Source: Brucella pseudogrignonensis (lineage in GTDB: Bacteria > Pseudomonadota > Alphaproteobacteria > Rhizobiales > Rhizobiaceae). From it: a stretch of 64,000 nt of DNA. The stretch covers positions 124,001-188,000 of the forward strand of contig NZ_NNRM01000022.1 in NCBI RefSeq assembly GCF_002252525.1, read 5' to 3'. The position numbers and the translations under genes are program-made. Under the pieces are notes generated by a model that made no database searches, was not told where the DNA came from, and worked only from the letters and a program-made list of their open reading frames with translations. Positions 34,693 through 43,651 of the stretch are shown here, in pieces; positions within the stretch are counted from its first letter, which is position 1, and every line of letters begins with the position of its first letter.

Positions 34693-37425
34693 ATGCTTGA
34701 GAAGACTTATGACGCCGCGGCCGTAGAGCCGAAAATCGCTGAACGCTGGGAAGAAGCTGGCGCATTCAAGGCGGGTGCAGGTTCAAAGCCTGGCGCCGAT
34801 CCATTTGCTGTGGTTATTCCTCCGCCGAATGTGACGGGGTCGCTTCACATGGGCCACGCGCTCAACAATACGATTCAGGACATCATGGTCCGTTTTGAAC
34901 GTATGCGCGGCAAGAACGTTCTTTGGCAGCCAGGCATGGATCATGCGGGTATTGCCACGCAGATGGTTGTTGAGCGCCAGCTCGCTGAGCGTCAGGAACC
35001 AAATCGCCATGCCATGGGCCGCGAAAAATTCATTGAACGCATCTGGCAGTGGAAGTCGGAATCCGGAGGCTTGATTTCCAATCAGCTTCGTCGCCTCGGC
35101 GCATCATGCGATTGGTCGCGTGAACGTTTTACGATGGACGAGGGGCTGTCACGCGCTGTTCTTGAAGTGTTTGTCTCTCTTTACAAGCAGGGACTGATTT
35201 ATCGCGACAAGCGCTTGGTCAACTGGGATCCGAAGTTGCTTACCGCAATTTCCGATATTGAAGTCGAATCCCGCGAGATCAAAGGCCACCTGTGGCATTT
35301 GCGTTATCCGCTGGAAAACATTCCTTTCGATCCAGAAAACCCACATACATTCATTGTTGTCGCCACCACGCGGCCTGAAACAATGCTTGGTGATACGGGT
35401 GTTGCTGTTAATCCGAAGGATGAGCGTTATCACGCTTCAATTGGCAACAATATCGTACTGCCACTCGTTGGCCGCCGTATTCCGATTGTTGCGGATGATT
35501 ATGCTGACCCGGAAGCAGGTTCCGGTGCGGTTAAAATTACGCCTGCTCATGACTTCAACGACTTTGAAGTTGGCAAGCGTAATGACCTGCGCGTCATCAA
35601 TATTCTCACGCCTTCTGCTGCGATCACTCTCAAGGGCAACGTTGATTTCCTTGAAGGTCTGGAAGTAACGCCTGAGCTCAATGCGCTTATCAACGAGTTT
35701 GAAGGACTAGACCGTTTTGCTGCGCGCAAACGTCTTGTCGAAACGCTTGAAGAGCGGGGTTATCTCGAAAAGATCGAGGATCACACGCATGCGGTTCCGC
35801 ATGGTGATCGCGGTGGCGTACCGATTGAGCCTTACCTGACCGACCAGTGGTATGTGAATGCGGCTGAACTTGCAAAGCCAGCTATGGCTGCGGTTCGTGA
35901 TGGGCGCACGCAGATTGTGCCGAAGAACTGGGAAAAGACCTACTTTGACTGGATGGAAAACATTCAGCCATGGTGTGTTTCGCGTCAGCTCTGGTGGGGC
36001 CATCAGATCCCGGCATGGTATGGACCAGATGGAAAGTGGTTCGTCGAGAAGAGTGAAGAGGAAGCCAAAGCTGCGGCTCTCGCACATTACGGCGAAAACG
36101 TTGCTCTGGAACGCGATACGGACGTTCTGGATACCTGGTTCTCATCAGGTCTCTGGCCGTTCTCCACACTCGGCTGGCCTGACAAGACACCTGAACTCGC
36201 GGCCTATTATCCAACCAGCGTTCTGGTAACTGGTTTCGATATTCTGTTCTTCTGGGTTGCCCGCATGATGATGATGGGCATGCACTTCATGGAGGAGATT
36301 CCGTTCCACACGGTTTATCTCCACGCACTCGTGCGCGATAAGCACGGCGCAAAGATGTCGAAGTCCAAGGGCAATGTTATCGATCCGCTTGAGCTGATGG
36401 ATGAGTATGGCGCAGATGCTCTGCGCTTCACACTTGCGATCATGGCGGCTCAGGGACGCGACGTGAAGCTCGATCCAGCGCGTATTGCTGGCTATCGTAA
36501 CTTCGGCACCAAGCTCTGGAATGCAACACGTTTCGCGCAGATGAATGGTGTTAAGCTCGACCCGAACTTCAAGCCTGATGATGCGAAACTCGCTGTTAAT
36601 CGCTGGATTCTGACTGAGCTTACGAAAGCAACAAGCGCAGTTACTGACGGCATTGCGAACTATCGTTTCAACGAAGCAGCAAGCGCTGCCTATCGTTTTG
36701 TCTGGAACCAGTTCTGCGATTGGTATCTGGAACTGCTCAAGCCGATCTTTATGGGCGATGATGAGGCTGCCAAGGCAGAAGCACAGGCAACGGCTGCCTA
36801 CTGTCTGGATGAGATCTATAAAATCCTGCATCCGTTCATGCCGTTCATGACCGAAGAGCTTTGGACATTGACCGCAGGCGATGATGCAAAGCGCGATACA
36901 GTTCTTGCTTTGGCAGAATGGCCAGAACTGTCGTTTGAGGATGAAGAGTCCGCCGCAGATATCAACTGGCTGGTTGATCTTGTCATGGGCATTCGTTCTG
37001 TTCGTGCGGAGATGAATGTTCCGGCAGGTGCTGTTGCACCGATTGTTGTTCTCGAAGCGAATGAAACAACCATTGATCGTTTCGCGCGTCATGATGCTGC
37101 TATCAAGCGTCTTGCGCGTGTGGAATCGGTTTCCTTTGCTAATGAAGCACCAAAAGGCTCTGCTCAGCTGGTGCATGGCGAAGCCACGATTTGTCTTCCT
37201 TTGGGCAGTCTGATTGATCTGAAAGCTGAAGCCGCTCGCATGGCGAAGGAAGCAGGTAAGATCGCGGCCGAAATGGAAAAAATCGAGAAGAAGCTCTCAA
37301 ACGAAAAGTTCGTGGAGAACGCCAAGGAAGAAGTTGTTCAGGCAGAACGTGAGCGGCTCGCTGAGCTCAAAGATGCGGCTGCACGCGTTGCAACCGCCGA
37401 AGCACGTATCCGTGAAGCAGGCTGA
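34693..37425 (+). CDS. valS: Valyl-tRNA synthetase
   Basis: Charges tRNA-Val and edits mis-activated threonine. The 910-residue class Ia enzyme has the HIGH motif as PPPNVTGSLHMGHALN near the N-terminus, a CP1 editing domain with VVATTRPETMLGDT, the KMSKS motif at 554-558, the anticodon-binding domain, and a C-terminal coiled-coil arm rich in Lys, Glu and Ala. Length and order are standard for bacterial ValRS. A terminator lies 35 bases downstream. Confidence 0.97.
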   Translation: MLEKTYDAAAVEPKIAERWEEAGAFKAGAGSKPGADPFAVVIPPPNVTGSLHMGHALNNTIQDIMVRFERMRGKNVLWQPGMDHAGIATQMVVERQLAERQEPNRHAMGREKFIERIWQWKSESGGLISNQLRRLGASCDWSRERFTMDEGLSRAVLEVFVSLYKQGLIYRDKRLVNWDPKLLTAISDIEVESREIKGHLWHLRYPLENIPFDPENPHTFIVVATTRPETMLGDTGVAVNPKDERYHASIGNNIVLPLVGRRIPIVADDYADPEAGSGAVKITPAHDFNDFEVGKRNDLRVINILTPSAAITLKGNVDFLEGLEVTPELNALINEFEGLDRFAARKRLVETLEERGYLEKIEDHTHAVPHGDRGGVPIEPYLTDQWYVNAAELAKPAMAAVRDGRTQIVPKNWEKTYFDWMENIQPWCVSRQLWWGHQIPAWYGPDGKWFVEKSEEEAKAAALAHYGENVALERDTDVLDTWFSSGLWPFSTLGWPDKTPELAAYYPTSVLVTGFDILFFWVARMMMMGMHFMEEIPFHTVYLHALVRDKHGAKMSKSKGNVIDPLELMDEYGADALRFTLAIMAAQGRDVKLDPARIAGYRNFGTKLWNATRFAQMNGVKLDPNFKPDDAKLAVNRWILTELTKATSAVTDGIANYRFNEAASAAYRFVWNQFCDWYLELLKPIFMGDDEAAKAEAQATAAYCLDEIYKILHPFMPFMTEELWTLTAGDDAKRDTVLALAEWPELSFEDEESAADINWLVDLVMGIRSVRAEMNVPAGAVAPIVVLEANETTIDRFARHDAAIKRLARVESVSFANEAPKGSAQLVHGEATICLPLGSLIDLKAEAARMAKEAGKIAAEMEKIEKKLSNEKFVENAKEEVVQAERERLAELKDAAARVATAEARIREAG

Positions 37426-37460
37426 TTTCGGCAGTTAGCAACAGCTTTACCTCGAATCAC

Positions 37461-37489
37461 AAGCCCGGCAATTTCGCATTGCCGGGCTT
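37461..37489. terminator. Terminator of valS
   Basis: AAGCCCGGCAAT / ATTGCCGGGCTT, 12-bp stem, 5-base loop, then TTC. Confidence 0.9.
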
Positions 37490-37667
37490 TTCTGTGTCGG
37501 TGGGTCACAATTAGCTTGTTTCAAGGCGCTCTAAAGTTCATCGAACCGCCGTTTCGATTGTTTTTCCGCGCTGTTGCGCTTTAGCAACAAGGCGTGATTT
37601 GGGCCGAAAAGTGGCTAAAATTGGCGTTTTAAAGGAGGTTAGAACCAAGAAATTTAGAAGAATTCGC

Positions 37668-37683
37668 AATTAGCATGCTAATT
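37668..37683. promoter_or_regulatory. 16-bp perfect palindrome upstream of FadL-like porin
   Basis: AATTAGCATGCTAATT, about 140 bases before the porin ATG; candidate operator for a dimeric regulator. Confidence 0.45.
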
Positions 37684-37823
37684 TTGTGCTTTTCGCCAAA
37701 ACACATCTTCGCTACTCGCTGTTCTCCCAATTTATCTATCTTGCGGGCTGAATCCTTCCTGATTTACGTTTGCGTCAAAGTAAATTGCTGAAGTTCATTG
37801 CATTCTGTTTGGGAGGACACTTT

Positions 37824-39086
37824 ATGAAACTGCAGCGCATGAAAGCTGTCGGAATCGCAGCCGGTCTGTTGGGGAGTGCCGTAAGTGCACATGCAGGCGG
37901 TTTGGAGCGTAGCTCGCAGGATTTTGATATCCTGTTTGAGCAAGGAACCGTGATCGACACGACGGGGACTTTCGTTTCGCCACAGCGTAAGCTGAAGAAC
38001 ATTCGTGGTCCAATTGGCGACAGAACCGGTAACATCAACCCGTTGAGCGGTCGTCCTTATTCCTCTGACGTCGATGAGGCCAAGAGCTATTGGGTTCCGA
38101 AGTTTTCGGCAAAGGTTGATCTTACTGACGATCTCGCTTGTGCGGCCCAGTACCGTCAGCCTTGGGGTATTCATACGGATGTTGGTACAGACAACCTTCG
38201 TATGTTTACGGCAATCGAGCAGAAGATTTCCTCCAACGATTACGGCCTGAACTGTTCTTATCGGTTCAATGCGGGGGAAAAGGGTTACTTCCGTCTTCTC
38301 GGTGGCGTTAGCTATCAGGAGCTGAAGGGTGAGCAGACCCGTATGATCCCTCCGGGTTCAGCTTTCGGTGGCACGTTCCGTGTCGCTTCTCTTGATGTTG
38401 AAGACAAAGCTTTTGGCTGGCGTATCGGTGCTGCCTACGAACTTCCTGAATACGCAATTCGCGCAAGCGTCGTGTATCAGTCTGAAGTCAAGTACAATCT
38501 GGAAGGCACTATTGATAACCTGGCTCTGAGCCCGCTCACTGGGCGCTCGCTTCCAATCGCTGTCGCAGGTGATGTTGCTACGCCGCAGTCTGTAGAGTTC
38601 AAGTTCCAGACGGGTATTGCTCCTGACTGGCTCGCATTCGGTTCGGTCAAGTGGACCGATTGGTCGAGTGTTGAAACTGTTGCGTTCGACTCTTCTGCCA
38701 ATCTTCAGCTGGCGCCTGGTGTAATTGTTCCTAAGGGAACGAATATCACAAACCTGAACCTCTACTATCAGGATGGCTGGACTGTCAGTGGCGGTGTTGG
38801 TCACAAGTTCAACGAACAGTGGTCTGCTGCTGCAACCGTTACCTGGGATCGTGGAACGACAACCGGTTTGACATCGCAGACCGACCTCTGGCTCTTTGGT
38901 CTGGGCACAAACTACAAGGCAACGGAAAACTTTGAAATCCGTCTCGCTGGTGCTGCTGGCTGGCTCACGTCGGGCGAAATGGACGATACCATCGTGAACG
39001 GTAAGCCAAACGCTACCGGCTCGAAGGGTGAGTTTGGTAATGATTTCGTCGGCGGTCTGTCGCTGACGGCCAAAGTTAAGTTCTGA
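37824..39086 (+). CDS. FadL/OmpP1-type outer-membrane transporter
   Basis: Outer-membrane 14-strand beta-barrel of the FadL/TodX family, which lets long-chain fatty acids or other hydrophobic compounds pass. ATG 37824 (MKLQRMKAVG) follows GGGAGG; the open frame continues upstream without an RBS. The 420-residue protein has a signal peptide ending SAHA, then GGLERSSQDFDILF, the conserved N-terminal part of the hatch. There is an even spread of alternating hydrophobic strands with FKFQTGIAPDWLAFGSVKWT, and the C-terminal strand ends in LTAKVKF (terminal Phe, a BAM signal). The substrate is unknown. Confidence 0.9.
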   Translation: MKLQRMKAVGIAAGLLGSAVSAHAGGLERSSQDFDILFEQGTVIDTTGTFVSPQRKLKNIRGPIGDRTGNINPLSGRPYSSDVDEAKSYWVPKFSAKVDLTDDLACAAQYRQPWGIHTDVGTDNLRMFTAIEQKISSNDYGLNCSYRFNAGEKGYFRLLGGVSYQELKGEQTRMIPPGSAFGGTFRVASLDVEDKAFGWRIGAAYELPEYAIRASVVYQSEVKYNLEGTIDNLALSPLTGRSLPIAVAGDVATPQSVEFKFQTGIAPDWLAFGSVKWTDWSSVETVAFDSSANLQLAPGVIVPKGTNITNLNLYYQDGWTVSGGVGHKFNEQWSAAATVTWDRGTTTGLTSQTDLWLFGLGTNYKATENFEIRLAGAAGWLTSGEMDDTIVNGKPNATGSKGEFGNDFVGGLSLTAKVKF

Positions 39087-39105
39087 TCGTCTGAACACCA
39101 CAATG

Positions 39106-39132
39106 AAAAGCCCGGCTTCGAGCCGGGCTTTT
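39106..39132. terminator. Bidirectional terminator between porin and oxidoreductase
   Basis: AAAAGCCCGGCT / AGCCGGGCTTTT with a TCG loop and further Ts. Confidence 0.92.
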
Positions 39133-39151
39133 TTGTTTCAAGCTTAGTATC

Positions 39152-40027
39152 TTATTGCTCAAGTCGAGCGAGCAGAGAGGAGGTATCCCAGCGACCGCCG
39201 CCGATCTTCTGCACTTCTTTATAGAACTGATCAACAAGGGCTGTTACCGGAAGAAGCGCGCCGTTGCGGTTGGCTTCCTCAAGGCAAATCCCAAGATCCT
39301 TGCGCATCCAATCAACAGCGAATCCAAACTCATATTTGCCTTGGTTCATCGTGTTATGACGATTTTCCATCTGCCAGGAGCCTGCAGCACCTTTGGAAAT
39401 AACGGCAACCAGTTTCTCGATATCGAGACCAGCTTTTTTACCAAAGTGAATACCTTCCGCCAGTCCTTGCACCAGACCTGCGATGCAAATCTGATTGACC
39501 ATCTTGGCAAGTTGTCCAGAGCCAACAGGCCCCATAAGCCCGACCGAGCGCGCATAGGATTCAATGATCGGCTTTGCTTTTTCAAAGACCGCCTCTGATG
39601 CGCCGACCATAACCGTAAGGACGCCGTTTTCAGCTCCAGCTTGACCGCCGGAAACTGGCGCATCTATGAAGTGAAAACCGCGCTTTTGCGCTTCCCCGTC
39701 AAGCTCGCGTGCAACTTCGGCTGAAGCTGTCGTGTTATCGATGAACACGGCATTCTTTTTCATTGTTGCAAAGGCGCCGTTCGGCCCGGTTGTCACTTCA
39801 CGTAGATCGTCGTCATTGCCCACGCAGCTGAAAACAAAATCTGCATCACGAGCTGCTTCCGCCGGGGTGGCCGCATGATTTCCACCAAACTGTTCTGCCC
39901 ACTTGGAAGCTTTTGCACTTGTTCGATTATAAACGGTAACGTCGTAGCCGCCCTTGGTTTTCAGGTGACCAGCCATTGGATAGCCCATCACGCCGAGGCC
40001 GAGGAAGGCCACTTTAATTGCTGTCAT
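39152..40027 (-). CDS. NAD(P)-dependent beta-hydroxyacid dehydrogenase (3-hydroxyisobutyrate dehydrogenase family)
   Basis: A 291-residue enzyme with an N-terminal Rossmann fold (FLGLGVMGYPMAGHL, GxGxxG) and an all-helical C-terminal domain. The family substrate motif appears as FIDAPVSGGQAGAENG and the catalytic lysine as GSGQLAKMVNQI. It oxidises a beta-hydroxyacid such as 3-hydroxyisobutyrate (valine catabolism), tartronate semialdehyde or a related compound; which one cannot be decided from the sequence. RBS GGAGGT precedes the ATG. A GST gene lies upstream on the same strand, separated by 38 bases, so the two are probably one transcript. Confidence 0.88.
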   Translation of the reverse strand: MTAIKVAFLGLGVMGYPMAGHLKTKGGYDVTVYNRTSAKASKWAEQFGGNHAATPAEAARDADFVFSCVGNDDDLREVTTGPNGAFATMKKNAVFIDNTTASAEVARELDGEAQKRGFHFIDAPVSGGQAGAENGVLTVMVGASEAVFEKAKPIIESYARSVGLMGPVGSGQLAKMVNQICIAGLVQGLAEGIHFGKKAGLDIEKLVAVISKGAAGSWQMENRHNTMNQGKYEFGFAVDWMRKDLGICLEEANRNGALLPVTALVDQFYKEVQKIGGGRWDTSSLLARLEQ

Positions 40028-40065
40028 TGTCAGATACCTCCGGAGGGAATGCGTAGAAACATCGA

Positions 40066-40686
40066 TTAGGTGAGGGGTGTCATCACTGCCTTACGATAGG
40101 CTGCACGCTGCGTAAGACGCTGATACCAGCCTTCAAGGCGCGGCATTGAGGGGCGTGTGATGGGTAATTCGAACCAAGCATAGGCATAGCAACCAAGTGG
40201 AATATCACCTATGCCGAAATTATCGCCGGAAAACCACGGTTGTACGGCAAGTGCTTCTTCCGCAATTTGGAGCGATCGAGCCATGCCTTCAATGCCGCGC
40301 TGCAAAATCGCTGGATCGCGCTTGTCTTCAGGTAAACGGATCAGATGCATCATCACATCTCGGAAATCGCCAAACAGGGTGGTCGACGACCAATCCATCC
40401 ACTTTTCAGCTTGGGCGCGCTTGGCAGGATTTTCGATCCATAAGCTGCCATTGGCGCGGCTAGCTGCAAGATAGCGTACAATGACGTTGGATTCCCAAAG
40501 TGTTGTGTCACCATCCTGTAGAAGTGGAATGAGGCCGTTGGGGTTTAGCGCAAGAAAGTCGGCATCCTGTAAGCCGCCAAATGGACCGCCAATGTTGACC
40601 TGTTCATATTCAAGGCCAAGCTCTTCAGCCGCCCAAAGCGCTTTTCTTACATTGGTGGAATTAATTCGACCCCAGATTTTCAGCAT
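40066..40686 (-). CDS. Glutathione S-transferase family protein
   Basis: A 206-residue cytosolic GST with a thioredoxin-like N-terminal domain (MLKIWGRINSTNVRKALW, with Ser at the usual active-site position; NPNGLIPLLQDGDTTLWES carries the cis-Pro and Glu-Ser glutathione contacts) and a helical C-terminal domain (WFSGDNFGIGDIPLGCYAY, the conserved Asp cap). The start at 40686 is chosen because the family begins with this beta strand; the open frame extends 20 residues further. The electrophile or reductase substrate is unknown. Confidence 0.88.
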   Translation of the reverse strand: MLKIWGRINSTNVRKALWAAEELGLEYEQVNIGGPFGGLQDADFLALNPNGLIPLLQDGDTTLWESNVIVRYLAASRANGSLWIENPAKRAQAEKWMDWSSTTLFGDFRDVMMHLIRLPEDKRDPAILQRGIEGMARSLQIAEEALAVQPWFSGDNFGIGDIPLGCYAYAWFELPITRPSMPRLEGWYQRLTQRAAYRKAVMTPLT

Positions 40687-40755
40687 GATGTAGCCTATCG
40701 CATTGCTATGAAAACGCGCGAGCAGCGCATTTGAATAAGTATGCATTTAAAGCAG

Positions 40756-40791
40756 ATCGCCCCCGGTAGCTGCAAGGCTAACGGGGGCGAT
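40756..40791 (-). terminator. Hairpin downstream of the ABC permease operon
   Basis: ATCGCCCCCG / CGGGGGCGAT with an inner GTAGC/GCTA pairing, 23 bases past the stop of the last permease. The tail on the minus strand (CTGCTTTAAA) is only partly T-rich, so termination is likely but not certain. Confidence 0.55.
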
Positions 40792-40813
40792 AAATTTTCT
40801 TTTGTTCCGATGA

Positions 40814-41653
40814 TTAGCGGACCAAATGTCTTGTCAGTCGCCGTTCAATGAAATCCCATATATGTCGCAAACACTCGACGATCAGCAGATAAATAACTGC
40901 CGCCCAGAGGTAGGTCTGGAAGTCGAATGTGCGCGAATAAGCACGGCGCGTTTCACCCATTAGATCAAGGATCGTGATGATCGAGACAATCGCAGAACCT
41001 TTAATCATCAGAATGATTTCATTGCCGTAAGGACGCAGAGCCACGATCAGTGCCTGAGGCAGAATGACCTTCCAGAATGTCACGCGTTTGGAAATACCAA
41101 GCGCTGCTGCACCTTCCCATTGCCCGAGAGCCACACTCTGAATCGCACCGCGAAGAATTTCGGCCTGATAGGCAGCTGTATTGAGCGAGAATGCGAGGAT
41201 AGCGCAATTCCAAGCATCCCGGAAAAACACCCAGAGACCAATGCTTTCGAGAAACGGACGGAACGTACCGAAGCCGTAATAGATCAAGAATGTCTGCGCG
41301 AGCAGTGGCGTGCCGCGGAAGAAGTAGACATAGCCAAACGCAATGCCACGCAACCAGCGATTATTGGACATACGCGCTGCGGTAATTGGCAGGGAAAGCA
41401 GTGCACCGATGACGATAGACACTGCAACCAGTTGCAGCGTCGTCAGCAGACCCGACCAATAACGCGGTGCATAGGTTTCAAAAAGATCGATGCGCCACGT
41501 ATTATAAAGATAAATGGCAAGTCCTGCGAAAAGCAGAGCCCAGAAGGCCACGATGAGGTGGCCAGCGATGCGGATGCCTGTCCAGCTTTTAACGACTGGC
41601 GGCGGTGCGAGAACTTCTGCTGCGCCTCGTGATGTGATCTCACTCATGATCAT
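40814..41653 (-). CDS. Polar amino-acid ABC transporter permease (HisM-like)
   Basis: Inner-membrane permease, 279 residues, with about five membrane helices and the EAA loop region AALGISKRVTFWKVILPQALIVALRP (family consensus, given in part) that contacts the ATPase. The first 25 residues are a cytoplasmic extension. The start overlaps the HisQ-like stop (ATGA at 41650-41653); a second ATG two codons later is also possible. It forms a heterodimeric channel with the next gene product for basic or polar amino acids. No ATPase gene is present in this cluster. Confidence 0.88.
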   Translation of the reverse strand: MIMSEITSRGAAEVLAPPPVVKSWTGIRIAGHLIVAFWALLFAGLAIYLYNTWRIDLFETYAPRYWSGLLTTLQLVAVSIVIGALLSLPITAARMSNNRWLRGIAFGYVYFFRGTPLLAQTFLIYYGFGTFRPFLESIGLWVFFRDAWNCAILAFSLNTAAYQAEILRGAIQSVALGQWEGAAALGISKRVTFWKVILPQALIVALRPYGNEIILMIKGSAIVSIITILDLMGETRRAYSRTFDFQTYLWAAVIYLLIVECLRHIWDFIERRLTRHLVR

Positions 41654-42372
41654 GCACCCCGCGACGCATTGTTGCCGGCATCAGCCCAACGAGCGATGCG
41701 GTTGATGAAGTAGGACGAAATGATCGCAAGGCCGAGATAGAGAAGACAAGCCACGCCGAAGAACAGGAATGGCTCTTTCGTAACGCGTGCTGCAATCGAA
41801 GTCTGGCGCAAGATGTCTGACAAAGTGATCACGGACACCAGTGATGTATCCTTCAGCAGAACGAGCCAGAGATTGGCGAGACCCGGAAGGGCGATACGGA
41901 TCAACTGCGGCAGCACGACTTTGCGCATGGTCTGCCAATGGGAAAGACCGACAGCATAGCCGCCCTCATATTGACCGCGCGGGATCGCACGAAATGCGGA
42001 CAGGAAGACTTCACTCGAATAGGATGAGAACACGAAACCAAGCGCCACCATACCGGCGGCAAAAGCATTGATTTCAACATTTGCATCAACGCCAAACAGA
42101 CTAAGTAGGCGCTGCAAGCCCAAAGATGCACCAAAATAAACCAGGAAAAGCGTCAGAAGCTCAGGCAGTCCGCGGAAAATGGTGGTGTAGATATTGCTGG
42201 CGAGTCGGATGGATGGTTCTTGCGATTGTTTGCCCAAGGCAACAAGAAATCCGAGCGCCAGGCCGACTGGCAGAGTTGCTATTGCCAAAGATATCGTGAC
42301 CAGAAGGCCCCAGGCAATACTCATCCCCCAACCGTCGGGACCGAAACTTAACAAGGTGGCGTAGTGTTCCAT
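41650..42372 (-). CDS. Polar amino-acid ABC transporter permease (HisQ-like)
   Basis: A 240-residue inner-membrane permease with about five helices, the EAA-type loop VGLSHWQTMRKVVLPQLIRI and the usual sequence YTTIFRGLPELLTLFLVYFG. It pairs with the HisM-like protein whose gene overlaps by 4 bases. It lies 134 bases after the binding-protein gene with a strong hairpin between, the usual way to make more binding protein than membrane component. Confidence 0.9.
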   Translation of the reverse strand: MEHYATLLSFGPDGWGMSIAWGLLVTISLAIATLPVGLALGFLVALGKQSQEPSIRLASNIYTTIFRGLPELLTLFLVYFGASLGLQRLLSLFGVDANVEINAFAAGMVALGFVFSSYSSEVFLSAFRAIPRGQYEGGYAVGLSHWQTMRKVVLPQLIRIALPGLANLWLVLLKDTSLVSVITLSDILRQTSIAARVTKEPFLFFGVACLLYLGLAIISSYFINRIARWADAGNNASRGA

Positions 42373-42459
42373 GCGCCTAATCTCTTCCTAGGGCTTCTCA
42401 GGTCTGCTGGTAGCAAAGCCCGATAACTTTTGAAGTTTCTCTTTATAGCCCAAATAGTT

Positions 42460-42489
42460 ACGCCGGCTTACTTGGGAGTAAACCGGCGT
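42460..42489. repeat. Strong hairpin between binding-protein and permease genes
   Basis: ACGCCGGCTTAC / GTAAACCGGCGT (11 of 12 plus one G-T on the transcript) with a 6-base loop, 18 bases past the hisJ-like stop. On the operon strand there is no T-run, so it is likely a 3' stabilising structure rather than a terminator. Confidence 0.7.
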
Positions 42490-42506
42490 TTTGATGTTAA
42501 AATATC

Positions 42507-43313
42507 TTAGTTTTCTGCACCGTAAGCGTCGAAATCAAAGTACTTGTCGTTGACTTCCTTGTACTTACCGTTTGCGCGGATCGCTTTGATTGCTTCGTTG
42601 AACTTTTCAATCAGCTCAGGGCGACCCTTTTTGAAGGCAACGCCGGCACCAGGACCGTGAATCTCGATCACTGGAGGGAAGGTGCCAACCATCTTACAGC
42701 AAGCGCCATCTGGCGTCTTCAGCCATTCAGCCAAGGTCACGCTATCATCGTTGACGGCATCGAGACGACCATTCGCGAGATCAAGACGATATTCTTCGGC
42801 CGTCGGATAAGCCTTGATGGTGCTGTCGGTGAAGGTCTTTTCCGAATAGTTTGCGTGCGTGGTCGAAACCTGAACACCAATCGTCTTGCCAGCGAGATCT
42901 TCCTTGGTCACGCCCTTGATGTCCGTGTCCTTAGGTGCGGCGATACCTGGAGGTGTGTTGTAATACTTGTTCGAGAAGTCGACCTGCTTCTTGCGCTCAT
43001 CCGTAATGGACATGGATGCGATGAAGGCATCGAATTTGCCGGACTGAAGGGCTGGAATAGCGCCGTCCCACTCCTGGGTGACGAACTCGCATTCAGCCTT
43101 CATTTCTTCGCAGAGCGCTCTGGCGATATCGACGTCGAAGCCCGACAGCGTGCCATCTGGCTTGATAAAGTTAAACGGAGGATACGCACCTTCCGTGCCG
43201 ATCTTGAGCTTCAGTGGTTCCTGAGCGGTCGCAGTGCCTGCGGTCATGGAGCCAATGGTAATTGCAAGTGCTGCAACTGATGCTGCTGCGGCGATACGCT
43301 TTAATACGCGCAT
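42507..43313 (-). CDS. Polar amino-acid ABC transporter binding protein (HisJ/ArgT-like)
   Basis: Periplasmic substrate-binding protein, 268 residues, with a signal peptide (MRVLKRIAAAASVAALAI... ending TATA) and the type II fold. Ligand-site motifs include GTEGAYPPFNF, LSGFDVDIARALCEE, ASMSITDERKKQVDFS and the conserved VQVSTTHANY. Close to LAO/His/Arg binding proteins, so arginine, lysine, ornithine or histidine is the likely ligand. Two adjacent cysteines (DGACCKMVG) are atypical and may form a disulfide pair with others. It heads the three-gene operon. Confidence 0.92.
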   Translation of the reverse strand: MRVLKRIAAAASVAALAITIGSMTAGTATAQEPLKLKIGTEGAYPPFNFIKPDGTLSGFDVDIARALCEEMKAECEFVTQEWDGAIPALQSGKFDAFIASMSITDERKKQVDFSNKYYNTPPGIAAPKDTDIKGVTKEDLAGKTIGVQVSTTHANYSEKTFTDSTIKAYPTAEEYRLDLANGRLDAVNDDSVTLAEWLKTPDGACCKMVGTFPPVIEIHGPGAGVAFKKGRPELIEKFNEAIKAIRANGKYKEVNDKYFDFDAYGAEN

Positions 43314-43651
43314 TCTAAGTCCTCTCGTTTGTTAAGGCTGGTTCCCTGATTATTCTTCTGGTTCAGCCGCTTCAAGGTACACTGTCATTCTAAACTTTAA
43401 GTAGCAATTCTGACAGTGAATCCCTTGTTGTCTACAATTAGATGCTAGAGCTGACAACGCGCAATATTTTTTCGCACTTATGCCCAATCATCCGCCCGTA
43501 ATCTGATATTCCCACCATTTTCCATGTCATGGCAATACGGCTAGAGTAATTTAATTGTGCATGCAAAAAGGCTGATTTAAAAGGATATCCGTGCCATATC
43601 TGCGCGTGGTAGAATTTTACCCTATAGTTTAACGTTTAGATGGGGAAATTC
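43314..43651. other. Intergenic region upstream of the amino-acid transporter operon
   Basis: 338 bases containing the hisJ-like promoter region and the 3' side of mobB. It is AT-rich; no strong dyad or ORF was seen. An imperfect GGTAGAATTTTACC dyad near 43605 is the only structure noted. Confidence 0.45.

Larger units (their letters stand above)
37426..37823. other. Intergenic region valS - FadL-like porin
   Basis: 398 bases: valS terminator (37461-37489), then an AT-rich stretch with a 16-bp perfect palindrome at 37668-37683 and an Irr-box-like TTTAGAAGAATTCGCAA at 37653-37669. No convincing coding sequence was seen before the porin start. Confidence 0.6.

Noticed and set aside
36145-37176. 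343-codon open frame on the minus strand within valS
   Set aside because: Antisense shadow of a well-conserved synthetase; composition is Cys/His-rich without motif pattern.
37500-37630. Fifth copy of the compound repeat downstream of valS
   Set aside because: Shares only short words (CGCTCTA, CGAACCGC) with the repeat; no matching second half.
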